NCBI GenBank assembly: GCA_014649355.1
Contig: BMSW01000003.1
Span: 248,001-312,000, forward strand
Direction of reading: 5' to 3'
DNA from: Streptomyces althioticus
GTDB lineage: Bacteria; Actinomycetota; Actinomycetes; Streptomycetales; Streptomycetaceae
Length of the DNA: 64,000 nt
Shown here: positions 24,050 to 33,633 of the stretch, one piece after another
Layout of the letters: every line of letters begins with the position of its first letter
How positions within the stretch are numbered: the stretch's first letter is position 1
Program-made: the position numbers and the translations under genes
Notes under the pieces: generated by a model
What the model saw: the letters and a program-made list of their open reading frames with translations, nothing else
The model's database searches: none
What the model was told of the DNA's origin: nothing

Positions 24050-24963
24050 GGGCTCAGCTCTTCGTTCGGTGCGCCGTCTTCCAGATCGACGCGCTCTGTG
24101 TCGGTGCCGGTGTCCCGGTCGGTGCCGGTGCCGGCGTCGCGGCCCTGGACGCGGGCCGCGAGGTCTCTGATCTCCGGGAGCCGCGCGTGCAGGGCGGCGC
24201 CCGGGCAGTCGGTCATGTAGCCGTCGCTGTGCCCCGCGACGGCGGGCAGGGTGGCGGTGGTGCCGGCCGCGTAGCGGCTGCCGCCGTTGCTGGAGACCAG
24301 CCGCACCTCGGAACGGGGGTCGGTGCCGGAGGGGCCGAGTTTCCAGGCGGTCACGGCGGCGATCGCGCGCAGCATCTCGTCCGGCACCTCGACGCCCTCG
24401 GTGAAGGTGCCGAGGGCGGCGATGCCCGCGGTGCGGTGGTTGAAGCCCTGGGTGTGGGCGCCGGTGACGGGCCGGTCGGCGCCGCCGGCACGGCCCTCGT
24501 AGACGGTGCCGCAGCGGTCGACGACGAAGTTGTAGCCGAGGTCGTCCCAGTCGCGGCCCTGGGTCTGTCCCTCGTACAGCGCCCGGAGGATGCCGGGGGC
24601 GTCGGCGCAGTCGTACCCGTTGGGCGAGTCGGTGTGGTGGATGAACACGGCGACGACCTGGTCGTCGTAGCGCGGCGGGGGCTGGTCGCGGGCCGCGTCG
24701 CCGAGCCATGCCGCGCGCGGCACGATGGCCGGCCGGGGGGCGTGGAAGGCGGGCACGGGGCGGGCGGCGGCCTGGGCGTCGGAGGACTCGGCGGCCCGTT
24801 CGACGCCGTAGGCGCTCAGCACCAGCGCGACGGCCGCGGCCGCGCCCGGCACGAAGCCGAGGGGCACGGTGACCGTTCTCGGCAGCCGCGTGGAGCCGGG
24901 TTCGCCGGGTATCCGGGCCGGGCGGGGCTTCCGCGCGCCGCGCGGTCTCCTGGGGACACGCAT
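24046..24963 (-). CDS. PGRP-type N-acetylmuramoyl-L-alanine amidase, exported
   Basis: 305 aa. Very basic N-terminus (MRVPRRPRGARKPRPAR), one membrane or signal segment VPLGFVPGAAAAVALVLSAYG (about residues 33-55), then the Amidase_2/PGRP domain: PAIVPRAAWLGD, VVAVFIHHTDSPNGYDC (zinc His), DDLGYNFVVDRCGTVYEGR, VTGAHTQGFNHRTAGIAALG and the final zinc ligands in VAGHSDGYMTDCPGAAL. Cleaves the stem peptide from muramic acid in the wall. The tail is a Gly/Thr/Asp repeat (DAGTGTDRDTGTDTE). Followed by a coupled 58-aa gene. Confidence 0.9.
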   Translation of the reverse strand: MRVPRRPRGARKPRPARIPGEPGSTRLPRTVTVPLGFVPGAAAAVALVLSAYGVERAAESSDAQAAARPVPAFHAPRPAIVPRAAWLGDAARDQPPPRYDDQVVAVFIHHTDSPNGYDCADAPGILRALYEGQTQGRDWDDLGYNFVVDRCGTVYEGRAGGADRPVTGAHTQGFNHRTAGIAALGTFTEGVEVPDEMLRAIAAVTAWKLGPSGTDPRSEVRLVSSNGGSRYAAGTTATLPAVAGHSDGYMTDCPGAALHARLPEIRDLAARVQGRDAGTGTDRDTGTDTERVDLEDGAPNEELSP

Positions 24964-25174
24964 GGTCTCACTGTGGGGCGGGCCGCGGCGGCACGCGACG
25001 TCTGCTCCGCCAGTCGGTGGACGGCCGGTGGAACCATCGTCCCGGTGCGTGACGTTTTCCCCAGTGCACGCGCGCCTCGCGGGCCGCTCCCCCGCATCCG
25101 GCCGGCGTGTGGCTGATCACGTGGCCCCCGGGCCCCGTACTGAGGGTCGTGGTCCCGAGAGAAAGGCGGCGTGC

Positions 25175-26359
25175 GTGGATCTGCTCGACATCCTGCTGAT
25201 GCTGGTCGTCCTGGCCTATGCGGCGTCCGGTTACCGGCGCGGACTGGTGGCCGGCTGTGTGTCCCTGGCCGGTTTCGTGGGCGGCGCGGTCGTCGGCGTG
25301 TGGATCCTGCCGTGGGTGATGGACCTGGTGACGCCGGGGACCACACGGGCGACGGTGACCGCGGTGTTCACGGTGCTGCTGCCGGCCGTCGTGGGGCACG
25401 AGCTGGCGGGGCGGCTGGGGCTGCGGCTGCGCCGGGAGCTGGACCGCGGCCCGCTGCGGGTGGCGGACGGGGTCGGCGGGGCCGCGGCGAACGCGGTGGC
25501 GGTGCTGATCGTGGCGTGGGTGGCGGCGAGCGTGCTGGGCGCGTCCTCGTCGCCGCTGGTGACGTCGGCGATCCGGGACTCACGGCTGCTGGGCGCGGTG
25601 CAGGACGCGATGCCGGACACCACGCCGGCCTGGTTCTCGCGGGCGACGTCGGCGCTGACCGAGGCGGGTTTCCCGCAGGTGTTCAACCCGTTCGAGAACG
25701 AGTCGACCGCCGAGGTCGCCGCGCCGACCGGGGACAACGTGACGGCGGCCGCCACCCGCGCGGCGCAGCGCAGCACGGTGAAGGTGGAGGGCGTGGCCGG
25801 CACGCAGGGCCGCGAGGGCAGCGGGTTCGTGTACGCGCGGGAGCACGTGATGACGAACGCGCACGTGGTGGCGGGCATCGACGAGCCGACCGTCCGGGTG
25901 GGCGGCGTCGGGCGGACGTACGAGGCGCGGGTGGTGCTGTTCGACGCGCAGACCGACGTGGCCGTGCTGTACGTGCCGGACCTGACGGCGCCGGTGCTGG
26001 CGTTCGACGACGACGCGGAGCGGGGCGCGGCGGCGGTGGTGGCGGGCTATCCGCAGGACGGCGACCTGAACCTCCAGGCGGCGACGGTCGCGGCGCGGGT
26101 GCAGGCGCGCGGGCAGAACATCTACAACGACGCGCCGGTCACCCGGGAGATCTACTCGATCCGCTCCACGGTCCGCCCGGGCAACTCGGGCGGACCGCTG
26201 CTGACCACCGAGGGGCGGGTGTTCGGCGTGGTGTTCGCGCGTTCCACGTCGGACGCGGAGACGGGGTACGTGCTGACGGCGGACGAGGTGGCCGACGAGG
26301 CCGCGCGGGCGGCCACGGCGACCGATCCGGTGGACACGGGGCAGCCGGTCACGTCGTAG
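25175..26359 (+). CDS. MarP-like membrane serine protease (CvpA plus trypsin-like)
   Basis: 394 aa. Residues 1-130 hold four hydrophobic helices of the CvpA/colicin V type (VDLLDILLMLVVLAYAASGYRRG onwards). Residues about 190-394 are a periplasmic trypsin-like protease with the triad His in VMTNAHVVAG, Asp in AQTDVAVLYV and Ser in VRPGNSGGPLLT. This is the layout of mycobacterial MarP, an acid- and oxidative-stress protease. GTG at 25175 fits the start of the membrane domain, with AGAAAGG upstream. Convergent with the GNAT gene, 13 bp apart. Confidence 0.92.
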   Translation: MDLLDILLMLVVLAYAASGYRRGLVAGCVSLAGFVGGAVVGVWILPWVMDLVTPGTTRATVTAVFTVLLPAVVGHELAGRLGLRLRRELDRGPLRVADGVGGAAANAVAVLIVAWVAASVLGASSSPLVTSAIRDSRLLGAVQDAMPDTTPAWFSRATSALTEAGFPQVFNPFENESTAEVAAPTGDNVTAAATRAAQRSTVKVEGVAGTQGREGSGFVYAREHVMTNAHVVAGIDEPTVRVGGVGRTYEARVVLFDAQTDVAVLYVPDLTAPVLAFDDDAERGAAAVVAGYPQDGDLNLQAATVAARVQARGQNIYNDAPVTREIYSIRSTVRPGNSGGPLLTTEGRVFGVVFARSTSDAETGYVLTADEVADEAARAATATDPVDTGQPVTS

Positions 26360-26372
26360 CGGGAGCCGCGGC

Positions 26373-26873
26373 TCAGAGGAGGCTCCGCCCCATCAGGACG
26401 TCGTCCACGTAGCGCCCGCCGACGTGGAACTCGCCGGGCAGCACGCCCTCCACGGCGAAGCCCTCGGACGTGTACAGGGTGCGGGCGACGGTGTTGGGGA
26501 CGAGGACACGCAGGGTGATCCGGCGGGCTCCCCGGCGGCGGGCCTCCTCGACGGCGGCCCGCACCAGGGCGCGGCCGGCGCCCTTGCCGCGCGCCTCCTC
26601 GGCGACGACCAGGCCGCAGATCTGCAGCACGTGCGCGTTGGTCTCCAGGGGCGAGGCCGGCAGGAGCCGGACGTAGCCCACGACGCGTCCGTCGTCCTCG
26701 GCGACGAGGTGGGCGTCCGGGCCGCACGCCGGGCGGAAGAAGGGGTCGTCGGGTGCGGGCGGTGCGGGCCGCACCTCGAACAGCGGCGACCAGGACTCGC
26801 GGTCCAGACGGGCCAGGACGCCCTCGTCGTCGGGGCGGGCGGGGCGTACGAGCGGTTCCGGCATGCGCGTCAC
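26373..26873 (-). CDS. GNAT-family N-acetyltransferase
   Basis: 166 aa. Acetyl-CoA-binding motif A in LQICGLVVAEEARGKGAGRALVRAAVEEARRRGARRITLRV, then motif B-like VARTLYTSEGFAVEGVLPGEFHVGGRYVDDVLMGRSL. The substrate cannot be told. GTG at 26873 is preferred because GGAG lies 7 nt upstream; an ATG at 26864 is also possible and would shorten it by three residues. Confidence 0.88.
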   Translation of the reverse strand: MTRMPEPLVRPARPDDEGVLARLDRESWSPLFEVRPAPPAPDDPFFRPACGPDAHLVAEDDGRVVGYVRLLPASPLETNAHVLQICGLVVAEEARGKGAGRALVRAAVEEARRRGARRITLRVLVPNTVARTLYTSEGFAVEGVLPGEFHVGGRYVDDVLMGRSLL

Positions 26874-26935
26874 TCTAGGACTCCACCTGCCGTCCTCACC
26901 GTGAATATCCGCGCGGCCGGGGCAGGATGGGAGCC

Positions 26936-27838
26936 ATGGAACATGCGCGGATCGCGGTGGCCGGGGCGTCCGGACTGATCGGCTCTGCCCTGGCGCGGTC
27001 GCTGACGGCGGACGGGCACACGGTGCTGCGGCTGGTGCGCCGGGAACCCCGGTCGGCGGACGAGGTCCGCTGGGACCCCGGCCGCGGGACCGTGGACGCG
27101 GCGGGACTCGCCGGGTGCGACGCGGTGGTGAACCTGGCGGGCGCCGGCGTCGGCGACCGGCGCTGGACCGACGCGTACAAGGAGCTGATCCGCTCCAGCC
27201 GGGTGCGCGGCACGACGGCTCTCGCCGAGGCGGTCGCCGGGCTGCCCGAGGACGCCCGGCCCCGGGTGTTCCTGAACGGCAGCGCGATCGGCTACTACGG
27301 CGAGACCGGCGACCGTGCGGTGGACGAGGACGCGCCCGCGGGCGAGGGGTTCCTGCCGGAGGTGTGCGTGGCGTGGGAGGCCGCCGCGGCGCCGGCCAGG
27401 GAGGCGGGCGTGCGGACGGTGTTCGCGCGCACGGGGCTCGTGGTGGCGCCCGGGGGCGGGGCGTGGGGACGGATGTTCCCGCTGTTCCGGGCCGGTCTGG
27501 GCGGGCGGCTCGGGAACGGGCGGCAGTACTGGTCGTACATCGCGCTGCACGACGAGGTGGCGGCGCTGCGGCATCTGCTGGACACGGACGGGCTGTCGGG
27601 GCCGTTCAACCTGACGGCGCCCGAGCCGCTGACGAACCGTGAGATCACCGCGGCGATGGCGCACGTGCTGCGGCGTCCCGCCGTGGTCGCGGTGCCGGCA
27701 CCGGTGCTGCGGGCGGTGCTCGGCGGGATGGCGGGGGACGTGCTGGGCAGCGCGCGGGTGGTTCCGGCGCGGCTGCTGGCGTCCGGTTTCCGGTTCGCGT
27801 TCCCCCGGATCGAGGGGGCGATCAGGGCGGCGCTGTAG
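26936..27838 (+). CDS. TIGR01777-family NAD(P)-dependent epimerase/SDR protein
   Basis: 300 aa. Rossmann start RIAVAGASGLIGSALARSL, family blocks LRLVRREPRSADEVRWDPG, DAVVNLAGAGVGDRRWTDAYKE, NGSAIGYYGETGDRAVDE (the YYG block replaces the usual YxxxK), and FARTGLVVAPGGGAWGRMFPLF, GNGRQYWSYIALHDEVAAL, ending in the DUF1731 tail with LLASGFRF. Related to YfcH and cell-division inhibitor SulA-like annotations; true reaction unknown. ATG at 26936 has AGGA 8 nt upstream; an ATG at 26927 is possible. Confidence 0.9.
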   Translation: MEHARIAVAGASGLIGSALARSLTADGHTVLRLVRREPRSADEVRWDPGRGTVDAAGLAGCDAVVNLAGAGVGDRRWTDAYKELIRSSRVRGTTALAEAVAGLPEDARPRVFLNGSAIGYYGETGDRAVDEDAPAGEGFLPEVCVAWEAAAAPAREAGVRTVFARTGLVVAPGGGAWGRMFPLFRAGLGGRLGNGRQYWSYIALHDEVAALRHLLDTDGLSGPFNLTAPEPLTNREITAAMAHVLRRPAVVAVPAPVLRAVLGGMAGDVLGSARVVPARLLASGFRFAFPRIEGAIRAAL

Positions 27839-28059
27839 GGGGCGGGGGGCGAGGGCGGCGGGCGACCTCTTCTGATCCCTCTGCGACCGCGCCCCGTCCA
27901 CCGGGGGCGCGTATGCGACCGTCGTGCGCCCGTGCACTGTGCGTGCGCGCCTGACCCGGCAGCAGAGTACGGACCTAACCTCGAGCCGAACTCGGGTATC
28001 CCTGGGGCCTGTTGAGGGCATGACGTCTCCAGCGCCCGCGCAACCTCGAGGAGGGGCAC

Positions 28060-29466
28060 GTGCTAGAGCCCACGTACCAGGCGGACGTCGTCGTCGTGGG
28101 AGCCGGAGTGGCCGGACTCTCCGCGGCACGACGACTGACCAGCGCAGGAGTCTCCACCGTCGTCCTGGAGGCCGCCCATGAGGTGGGCGGCCGCACGGCG
28201 ACCGAGAAGATCGACGACTTCCGCCTCGACAGAGTCGGCCGACTGCTGTCCACGGCCTGCGCCGAACTGCACGTCACCCCGGGGCTGGAGGACCTGGTGC
28301 TGCGGCCGTTCGCCCCCGGTGTCCTGCTGTACGGCGACGGGCGACATCATCGCGCGGGCGTACAGCCCGGCTACCGGCGCGCACGTGGCGCACGGAGCGC
28401 GAGAGGCGCACTTCACGCGGTGCGCGCCCTGGCGAGTGCCCCCCTGCCGGGGCCGCGCAGGCCGGTCGCCGTGCCCGGGCGGCAGGTGTCCGTGCCCCGC
28501 AACCGGGGCGGCGCCCCGCTGGGCACGGCGCTGGACCAGGCGCGGCTGGGCGCCGCGCTGAACCGGCTGGCGGGCACGTCGGTGGAGCGGCTGCTGGCCC
28601 GCCCGGAGACGACCGCCGCCGAGGCGCTGCACGGCCGGGGGCTGCCCGCCCGCACCGTCGACGGCTTCCTGCGTCCGCTGCTCGCCGCCCTGTTGTGCGA
28701 CCCGGAGCTCACCACGTCCAGCAGGTCGGCGGACCTCGCGCTGCGGGACTTCGCGAGCGGGCGGCTGTGCCTGCCGGAGGGCGGGGCGGAGGCGCTGCCG
28801 CAGCTGCTGGCGCGGTCGCTGCCGCCGGGCACGGTGCGCACGGGTGTGCGGGTCACCTCGGTCTCGACGACCTCGGTGACCACCGCGGAGCACGGGGAGT
28901 TCCGGTGCGCTGCCGTGCTGGTCGCGACCGGCGCGCGGGACGCGGCGGAACTGCTGCCGGGGCTGCGGGTGCCGGACTTCCACCCGGTGACGGTGGTGCA
29001 CCACACCACCGACGAACCACCGGGCACGGACACCTCGCTGCTGCTGGACGCGGACCGGGGCGGGCCCGTGGCGCACACGGCGGTCGTCAGCGCGGTCGAC
29101 CCGTCCCGCGCCCCGGCCGGCCGCACCCTGGTGACCTCCACGGTCCTCGGCCCGGCCGCGGCCGACACCGACACGGCCGTGCGGGCGCACCTGGCGCGGC
29201 TGTACGGGGTGGCGACGACGCGCTGGGAGACGCTGGCGGTACGTCACACCGCGGACGCGGTCCCGGTGATGCGCCCGCCGCACGACCTGCACCGTCCGGT
29301 GCGGCTCCTGGCCGGCCTGTACGTGTGCGGCGACCACCGCGACAGCGGGGCGGTGGCGGGCGCCCTCCGCTCCGCGGACCGCGCGGCCACGGCGATTTTG
29401 GCCGACCTGGGTGTGGCCCGGCCGATGCACACGGCGGACCCCCTGCCCACGGCCCGAGCGGCCTGA
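28060..29466 (+). CDS. FAD/NAD(P)-dependent amine-oxidase-like oxidoreductase
   Basis: 468 aa. N-terminal dinucleotide fold VVVVGAGVAGLSAARRLTSAGVSTVVLEAAHEVGGRTATE, the start of the flavin amine oxidase / protoporphyrinogen oxidase superfamily. The C-terminus has the FAD-contact LAGLYVCGDHRDSGAVAGALRSADRAA. The centre shows LCLPEGGAEALPQLLA. Residues about 105-140 are unusually Arg-rich and may be an insertion. GTG at 28060 follows GAGGAGGGG. Substrate unknown; carotenoid or porphyrin oxidation are possibilities from the family. A repeat array follows. Confidence 0.88.
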   Translation: MLEPTYQADVVVVGAGVAGLSAARRLTSAGVSTVVLEAAHEVGGRTATEKIDDFRLDRVGRLLSTACAELHVTPGLEDLVLRPFAPGVLLYGDGRHHRAGVQPGYRRARGARSARGALHAVRALASAPLPGPRRPVAVPGRQVSVPRNRGGAPLGTALDQARLGAALNRLAGTSVERLLARPETTAAEALHGRGLPARTVDGFLRPLLAALLCDPELTTSSRSADLALRDFASGRLCLPEGGAEALPQLLARSLPPGTVRTGVRVTSVSTTSVTTAEHGEFRCAAVLVATGARDAAELLPGLRVPDFHPVTVVHHTTDEPPGTDTSLLLDADRGGPVAHTAVVSAVDPSRAPAGRTLVTSTVLGPAAADTDTAVRAHLARLYGVATTRWETLAVRHTADAVPVMRPPHDLHRPVRLLAGLYVCGDHRDSGAVAGALRSADRAATAILADLGVARPMHTADPLPTARAA

Positions 29467-29533
29467 CCCCCTCGGTCCGGCACCCGCCGACGGTGAGAAC
29501 ACCCTCGGCGGGTGCCTTCCAACACGGCCCGCC

Positions 29534-29825
29534 GGGTGCGGGCCGTCCGTGGCTTGTCGCGCAGTTCCCCGCGCCCCCAGCAGCCTGCGGGCAGTCGTGC
29601 CGCTAGGGGCGGCACGGGTGGGCGCAGGCAGCACCCTGTCGGCGCCAGGTGCGCGAACACCCGCCGGGCGCGTGACACCGGGTGCGGGCCGTCCGTGGCC
29701 GGTCGCGCAGTTCCCCGCGCCCCTCAGGGGCGCCGCAGCTGCGGGCAGTCGTGCCGCTTGGGGCGGCACGGGTGGGCGCAGCGGCACCTCGGAAGCGCCG
29801 AGGTGCGCGACACCCCGCTCCCCTG
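29534..29825 (+). repeat. Direct repeat, unit about 146 bp, two copies
   Basis: Units begin at 29534 and 29680 with GGGTGCGGGCCGTCCGTGG, then the core GCGCAGTTCCCCGCGCCCC (29559 and 29705), then GCGGGCAGTCGTGCCGCT and a GTGCCGC / GCGGCAC hairpin. The units diverge towards their ends. Confidence 0.82.
29784..29806 (-). terminator. Hairpin downstream of the TPR regulator
   Basis: 9-bp stem GCACCTCGG / CCGAGGTGC with an AAGCG loop, 48 nt beyond the regulator stop. Confidence 0.55.
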
Positions 29826-29853
29826 GGGTGCTGCGCACCGAGGTGCGACCTTC

Positions 29854-31317
29854 TCACGCGAACGTGGTCGCCACCCTGTCCCGGTACGTGCGTACGGGCC
29901 CCGCGTCCCGGTACGGCTCCAGCCGCCGCTCGAAGTCCCGCACGTACTCCACCGCCCGCACCGACCGCATCTCCCCCGCCTGCGCGGCAGCCTCCGCCGC
30001 CAGCTGGCACGCCTGGTCCAGTTCCCCCAGCCCGAGCCGCGCGGTGGCGAGGACGACCCGGCAGAACAGCCGGCTGCGCGCGTACCCCGGCGCCCGCAAC
30101 TGCAGCGACCGCTCCGCGTGCTGAGCGGCCGCCCGGAACTGCTGCAGGTCCCGGTGGCAGTGCCCGAACTCGTCGGCCAGCTGGGCCTCGTCGAAGAACC
30201 GCGCCCAGTGCGGCACCTCGTCCCCCGGCCGCGCCGCGTCCAGCGAGCGTTCCGCGCGGACCAGCGCGGCCGTGCAGGCGCGCACCTCGCCCAGCACCCC
30301 GTGACCGCGCGCCTCGGCGGCGTGCAGCAGTGCCTGGACGGCGGGCGGGGCGGAGCTGCCCATGCCCTGCTGGGCGACCCGGGCGAGCTGTACGGCCTCC
30401 CGCCCGTGGCCGAGGTAGACGGCCTGGCGGCTCATGGTGACCAGCACGTACGCCCCGTACGCCCGGTCGCCGGCCGCCTGCGCCAGCCGCAGCGCCTGGA
30501 CGAAGTACCGCTGGGCAAGCCCGTGCGCGGCGATGTCGAACGAGGTCCAGCCGGCCAGCCGGGTCAGGTCGGCCGCGGCGGCGAACAGCCGGCGGCCCGT
30601 CTGCTCGCCGTAGGTGCCGCGCAGCATAGGCTCCAGCTCGTGCTCCAGGTAGCGCACGAGGGCCTGGCGGGCGTGGCCGCCGCCGTACGCGTCGTCGAGG
30701 GTGCGGAACAGCTCGCCGACGGAGCGCAGCGCCGCGATGTCGCCGCCGGTGACCCGGTAGCCGGGCGCGCGGTCGGCCGTCCCGCGCCGGCGGGCGGCGA
30801 TCTCGGCGGGCGTCACGGGCCGTACCGGCGGGCGGCCCTGGGCGGGCACCCGGACCGGCTCGGCGCGGGCGACCTTCTCGTCGGGCCGTCCGATCAGCCA
30901 GTCGCGGCTGGGCACCACGAGGCCCGCCGAGGTGAACGCGATCTTCCGCAGCTCGGCGTGGCTGCCGGAGTCCTTGCGCCACAGCCCGCTGACGATGTCG
31001 ACGGCCTCCTCGGGGGTGGCCGCGAACTCCAGTCCCGCGTAGACGGGCGCGCAGGCGTCCAGTCCGAGGTCCTGGGCGGTGAGCCGGCGGCCGAGGCGCC
31101 GGGTGAAGACCTCGGCGATGAGAGCGGGGGTCGTCCCGCGCGGCTGCTGTCCGCGCAGCCAGCGGGTGACGGAGGTCTTGTCGTATCTCAGGTCGAGCCC
31201 GTGTTCGAGACCGAGCTGGTCCACGCGACGGGCGAGTCCCGCGTTGGAGAACCCCGCTTCTGCGATGAGCGCGGCGAGCTGTCGGTTGGGGGTGCGCTGC
31301 GCGGGTCGTTCCGTCAT
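29854..31317 (-). CDS. TPR-containing regulator (NsdA-like)
   Basis: 487 aa. N-terminus MTERPAQRTPNRQLAALIAEAGFSNAGLARRVDQLG with TSVTRWLRGQQPRGTTPALIAEVFTRRLGR resembles a helix-turn-helix of the Xre type. From about residue 200 the protein is built of helix pairs rich in Ala, Leu and Arg (YLEHELEPMLRGTYGEQTGRRLFAAAADL, AHGLAQRYFVQALRLAQAAGDRAYGAYVL, and so on), i.e. TPR repeats. This matches Streptomyces regulators such as NsdA that restrain development and antibiotic production; its own targets are unknown. It faces the lipB gene. Confidence 0.83.
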   Translation of the reverse strand: MTERPAQRTPNRQLAALIAEAGFSNAGLARRVDQLGLEHGLDLRYDKTSVTRWLRGQQPRGTTPALIAEVFTRRLGRRLTAQDLGLDACAPVYAGLEFAATPEEAVDIVSGLWRKDSGSHAELRKIAFTSAGLVVPSRDWLIGRPDEKVARAEPVRVPAQGRPPVRPVTPAEIAARRRGTADRAPGYRVTGGDIAALRSVGELFRTLDDAYGGGHARQALVRYLEHELEPMLRGTYGEQTGRRLFAAAADLTRLAGWTSFDIAAHGLAQRYFVQALRLAQAAGDRAYGAYVLVTMSRQAVYLGHGREAVQLARVAQQGMGSSAPPAVQALLHAAEARGHGVLGEVRACTAALVRAERSLDAARPGDEVPHWARFFDEAQLADEFGHCHRDLQQFRAAAQHAERSLQLRAPGYARSRLFCRVVLATARLGLGELDQACQLAAEAAAQAGEMRSVRAVEYVRDFERRLEPYRDAGPVRTYRDRVATTFA

Positions 31318-31590
31318 CTGCGGTGCGGTCTCCTGCCTTCCGGCTGGCGGTCTGTCCGGATTGCCTGTGAGCAGCCCTTATGGCCTCGTGGTCGGCGCGA
31401 ATGTAGCGGAGAGTGAGCACCCGATCGCAGAGATCAACAGGCATTCATCCGATCGTGTGAGGATTGGTCCGAAGCTGACGACTGAGGGCGCACAGCACTG
31501 GCGACGACCGACAGCCGGAGGTCCGTCGAACGGTCGTACAGTGGCGTGGGCGCGTTTCGCGCCTGACGACCTTCGAGGGAGGCGTTTGCC
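31318..31590. other. Divergent intergenic region between the TPR regulator and lipB
   Basis: 273 bp. Both promoters must be here; I see no convincing -35/-10 pair. GAGGGAGG at the end is the lipB ribosome site. Confidence 0.4.
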
Positions 31591-32409
31591 GTGGGTGAGT
31601 TGCGGTTCGTCCGGATGGGCTTCGGTGACGAGGCGGTGGACTACCAGGTGGCCTGGGACGAACAGCGCCGGGTGCACGCCGCGCGGTTCGCCGACGAGGT
31701 GCCCGACACCGTGATCCTGCTGGAGCACCCGCCCGTCTACACCGCCGGGCGGCGCACCGAGGCGAGCGAGCGGCCCCTCGACGGCACCCCCGTCATCGAC
31801 GTGGACCGCGGCGGCAAGATCACCTGGCACGGTCCCGGCCAGCTGGTGGGCTACCCCATCCAGAAGCTGCCCCGCCCGGTGGACGTGGTCGCGCACGTCC
31901 GGCGCCTGGAGGAGGCCCTGATCCGCACCTGCGCGGAGTTCGGCCTGGAGACCACCCGGGTCGAGGGCCGCAGCGGCGTGTGGGTGCTGGGCGACCCGGT
32001 CGAGCAGCGCCCCTCCCTCGGCGGGCTCTCCCTGGACTTCGACCCGCGGCTGCAGGACGAGGAGTTCGACCCCCGGCTCAACGGCCCGGAGTACGCGCCG
32101 TCGAACGCCGGCCAGCGCCGCGAGGACCGCAAGATCGCCGCCATCGGCATCCGGGTCGCCAAGGGCGTCACCATGCACGGCTTCGCGCTGAACGTGAACC
32201 CCGACAACAAGTGGTTCGACAAGATCATCCCGTGCGGCATCCGGGACGCGGGCGTCGCCTCCCTGGCGAACGAGCTGGGGCGCGACGTCACGATCGAGGA
32301 GGTGCTGCCCGTCGTGGAGCGCCACCTGAAGGACGTGCTGGAGAACGCCGACCTGAGGCCGCGCGCGGTCGAGAAGGCCCCGGTGGCCGCCACCGCGTCC
32401 GGCGTCTGA
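31591..32409 (+). CDS. lipB: LipB: octanoyl-[ACP]:protein octanoyltransferase
   Basis: 272 aa. Conserved blocks: [70 protein letters not shown] (catalytic Lys), and [14 protein letters not shown] (catalytic Cys). It moves octanoate from acyl carrier protein to the lipoyl domain of E2 proteins. It carries a roughly 30-residue insert ([20 protein letters not shown]) between the blocks. GTG at 31591 after GAGGGAGG. lipA follows 71 bp later, so the two form the lipoate pathway operon. Confidence 0.96.
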   Translation: MGELRFVRMGFGDEAVDYQVAWDEQRRVHAARFADEVPDTVILLEHPPVYTAGRRTEASERPLDGTPVIDVDRGGKITWHGPGQLVGYPIQKLPRPVDVVAHVRRLEEALIRTCAEFGLETTRVEGRSGVWVLGDPVEQRPSLGGLSLDFDPRLQDEEFDPRLNGPEYAPSNAGQRREDRKIAAIGIRVAKGVTMHGFALNVNPDNKWFDKIIPCGIRDAGVASLANELGRDVTIEEVLPVVERHLKDVLENADLRPRAVEKAPVAATASGV

Positions 32410-32480
32410 GGGCCGTCCGGGCTTTCACATCCACGGGCGTACGCTTGAGACGCCGAAGAATCAATCGCTAGGAGCCGGTC

Positions 32481-33446
32481 GTGTCCGCAGTCGCACCCGA
32501 CGGACGCAAGATGCTGCGCCTGGAGGTCCGCAACAGCCAGACCCCCATCGAGCGCAAGCCCGAGTGGATCAAGACCCGGGCGAAAATGGGCCCCGAGTAC
32601 TCCAAGATGCAGAACCTGGTCAAGAGCGAGGGTCTGCACACCGTCTGCCAGGAAGCCGGCTGCCCCAACATCTACGAGTGCTGGGAGGACCGCGAGGCGA
32701 CCTTCCTCATCGGCGGCGACCAGTGCACCCGGCGCTGCGACTTCTGCCAGATCGACACCGGCAAGCCCGAGGCCCTGGACCGGGACGAGCCGCGCCGCGT
32801 CGGCGAATCGGTCGTCACGATGGACCTGAACTACGCCACCATCACCGGCGTCGCCCGCGACGACCTGGAGGACGGCGGCGCCTGGCTGTACGCGGAGACC
32901 GTGCGCCAGATCCACGCGCAGACCGCGGACCGCGCCGAGGGCCGCACCAAGGTCGAGCTGCTGGCCCCCGACTTCAACGCCGTCCCCGAGCAGCTCGCGG
33001 AGGTCTTCTCCTCCCGCCCCGAGGTGTTCGCGCACAACGTGGAGACGGTCCCCCGGATCTTCAAGCGGATCCGCCCCGGCTTCCGCTACGAGCGCTCCCT
33101 GAAGGTCATCACCGAGGCCCGCGACTTCGGCCTGGTCACCAAGTCCAACCTGATCCTCGGCATGGGCGAGACCCGCGAGGAGGTCAGCGAGGCGCTGAAG
33201 CAGCTGCACGACGCGGGCTGCGAACTGGTCACCATCACCCAGTACCTGCGCCCCTCCGTGCGCCACCACCCCGTGGAGCGCTGGGTGAAGCCGCACGAGT
33301 TCGTGGAGCTGAAGGAGGAGGCCGAGCAGATCGGCTTCTCCGGTGTGATGTCCGGGCCGCTGGTCCGCTCCTCGTACCGCGCCGGCCGGCTGTACCGGAT
33401 GGCGATCGAGAAGCGGGGCGCGTTCGTCGCCTCGCAGGCGGTCTGA
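32481..33446 (+). CDS. lipA: LipA: lipoyl synthase (radical SAM)
   Basis: 321 aa. Auxiliary cluster cysteines in [13 protein letters not shown], radical-SAM motif CTRRCDFCQ, and the C-terminal RSSYRAG whose Ser binds the auxiliary iron. It inserts two sulphurs into the octanoyl group on the lipoyl domain. GTG at 32481 with TAGGAG upstream. Lipoylated SucB and, probably, the E2 of AceE are the clients, both encoded within this window or nearby. Confidence 0.97.
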   Translation: MSAVAPDGRKMLRLEVRNSQTPIERKPEWIKTRAKMGPEYSKMQNLVKSEGLHTVCQEAGCPNIYECWEDREATFLIGGDQCTRRCDFCQIDTGKPEALDRDEPRRVGESVVTMDLNYATITGVARDDLEDGGAWLYAETVRQIHAQTADRAEGRTKVELLAPDFNAVPEQLAEVFSSRPEVFAHNVETVPRIFKRIRPGFRYERSLKVITEARDFGLVTKSNLILGMGETREEVSEALKQLHDAGCELVTITQYLRPSVRHHPVERWVKPHEFVELKEEAEQIGFSGVMSGPLVRSSYRAGRLYRMAIEKRGAFVASQAV

Positions 33447-33467
33447 GAAGACACCACCGCGCACGGC

Positions 33468-33540
33468 GCGGGGCCTGCCCCGCTCCCCCGCCGTCACGCT
33501 GTGAATTCACGCACAAGGCCCTACCGGCGGGTAGTGGCCG
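33468..33540 (+). terminator. Two small hairpins after lipA
   Basis: GCGGGGC-CT-GCCCCGC (33468-33483) and a GGCC..TACC / GGTA..GGCC hairpin (33517-33539). Weak separately, plausible together as the end of the lipBA operon. Confidence 0.4.
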
Positions 33541-33633
33541 AGAGAACGCGGTCCCGGCCGTCCTCCCAGTTGAGGGCACAGGCCGGGGCCGCGTCGGCGT
33601 TCCGGTCCCCGGCGCGAAGGCTTCATGCCTGTT

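Larger units (their letters stand above)
29467..29853. repeat. 387-bp gene-free region holding two 146-bp tandem repeats
   Basis: Between the oxidoreductase and the convergent TPR regulator. No plausible gene is present. It contains two core repeats and several small hairpins. Confidence 0.8.

Noticed and set aside
28320..28560. Possible frameshift in the FAD oxidoreductase, where another frame briefly looks protein-like
   Set aside because: The main frame stays open and continues into plausible sequence (ARSARGALHAVRALASAP) with FAD motifs at both ends; the alternative ends in Arg/Pro noise.
31851..33497. 548-codon minus frame across lipB and lipA
   Set aside because: Spans two genes with complete catalytic motifs on the other strand; itself shows no motif.
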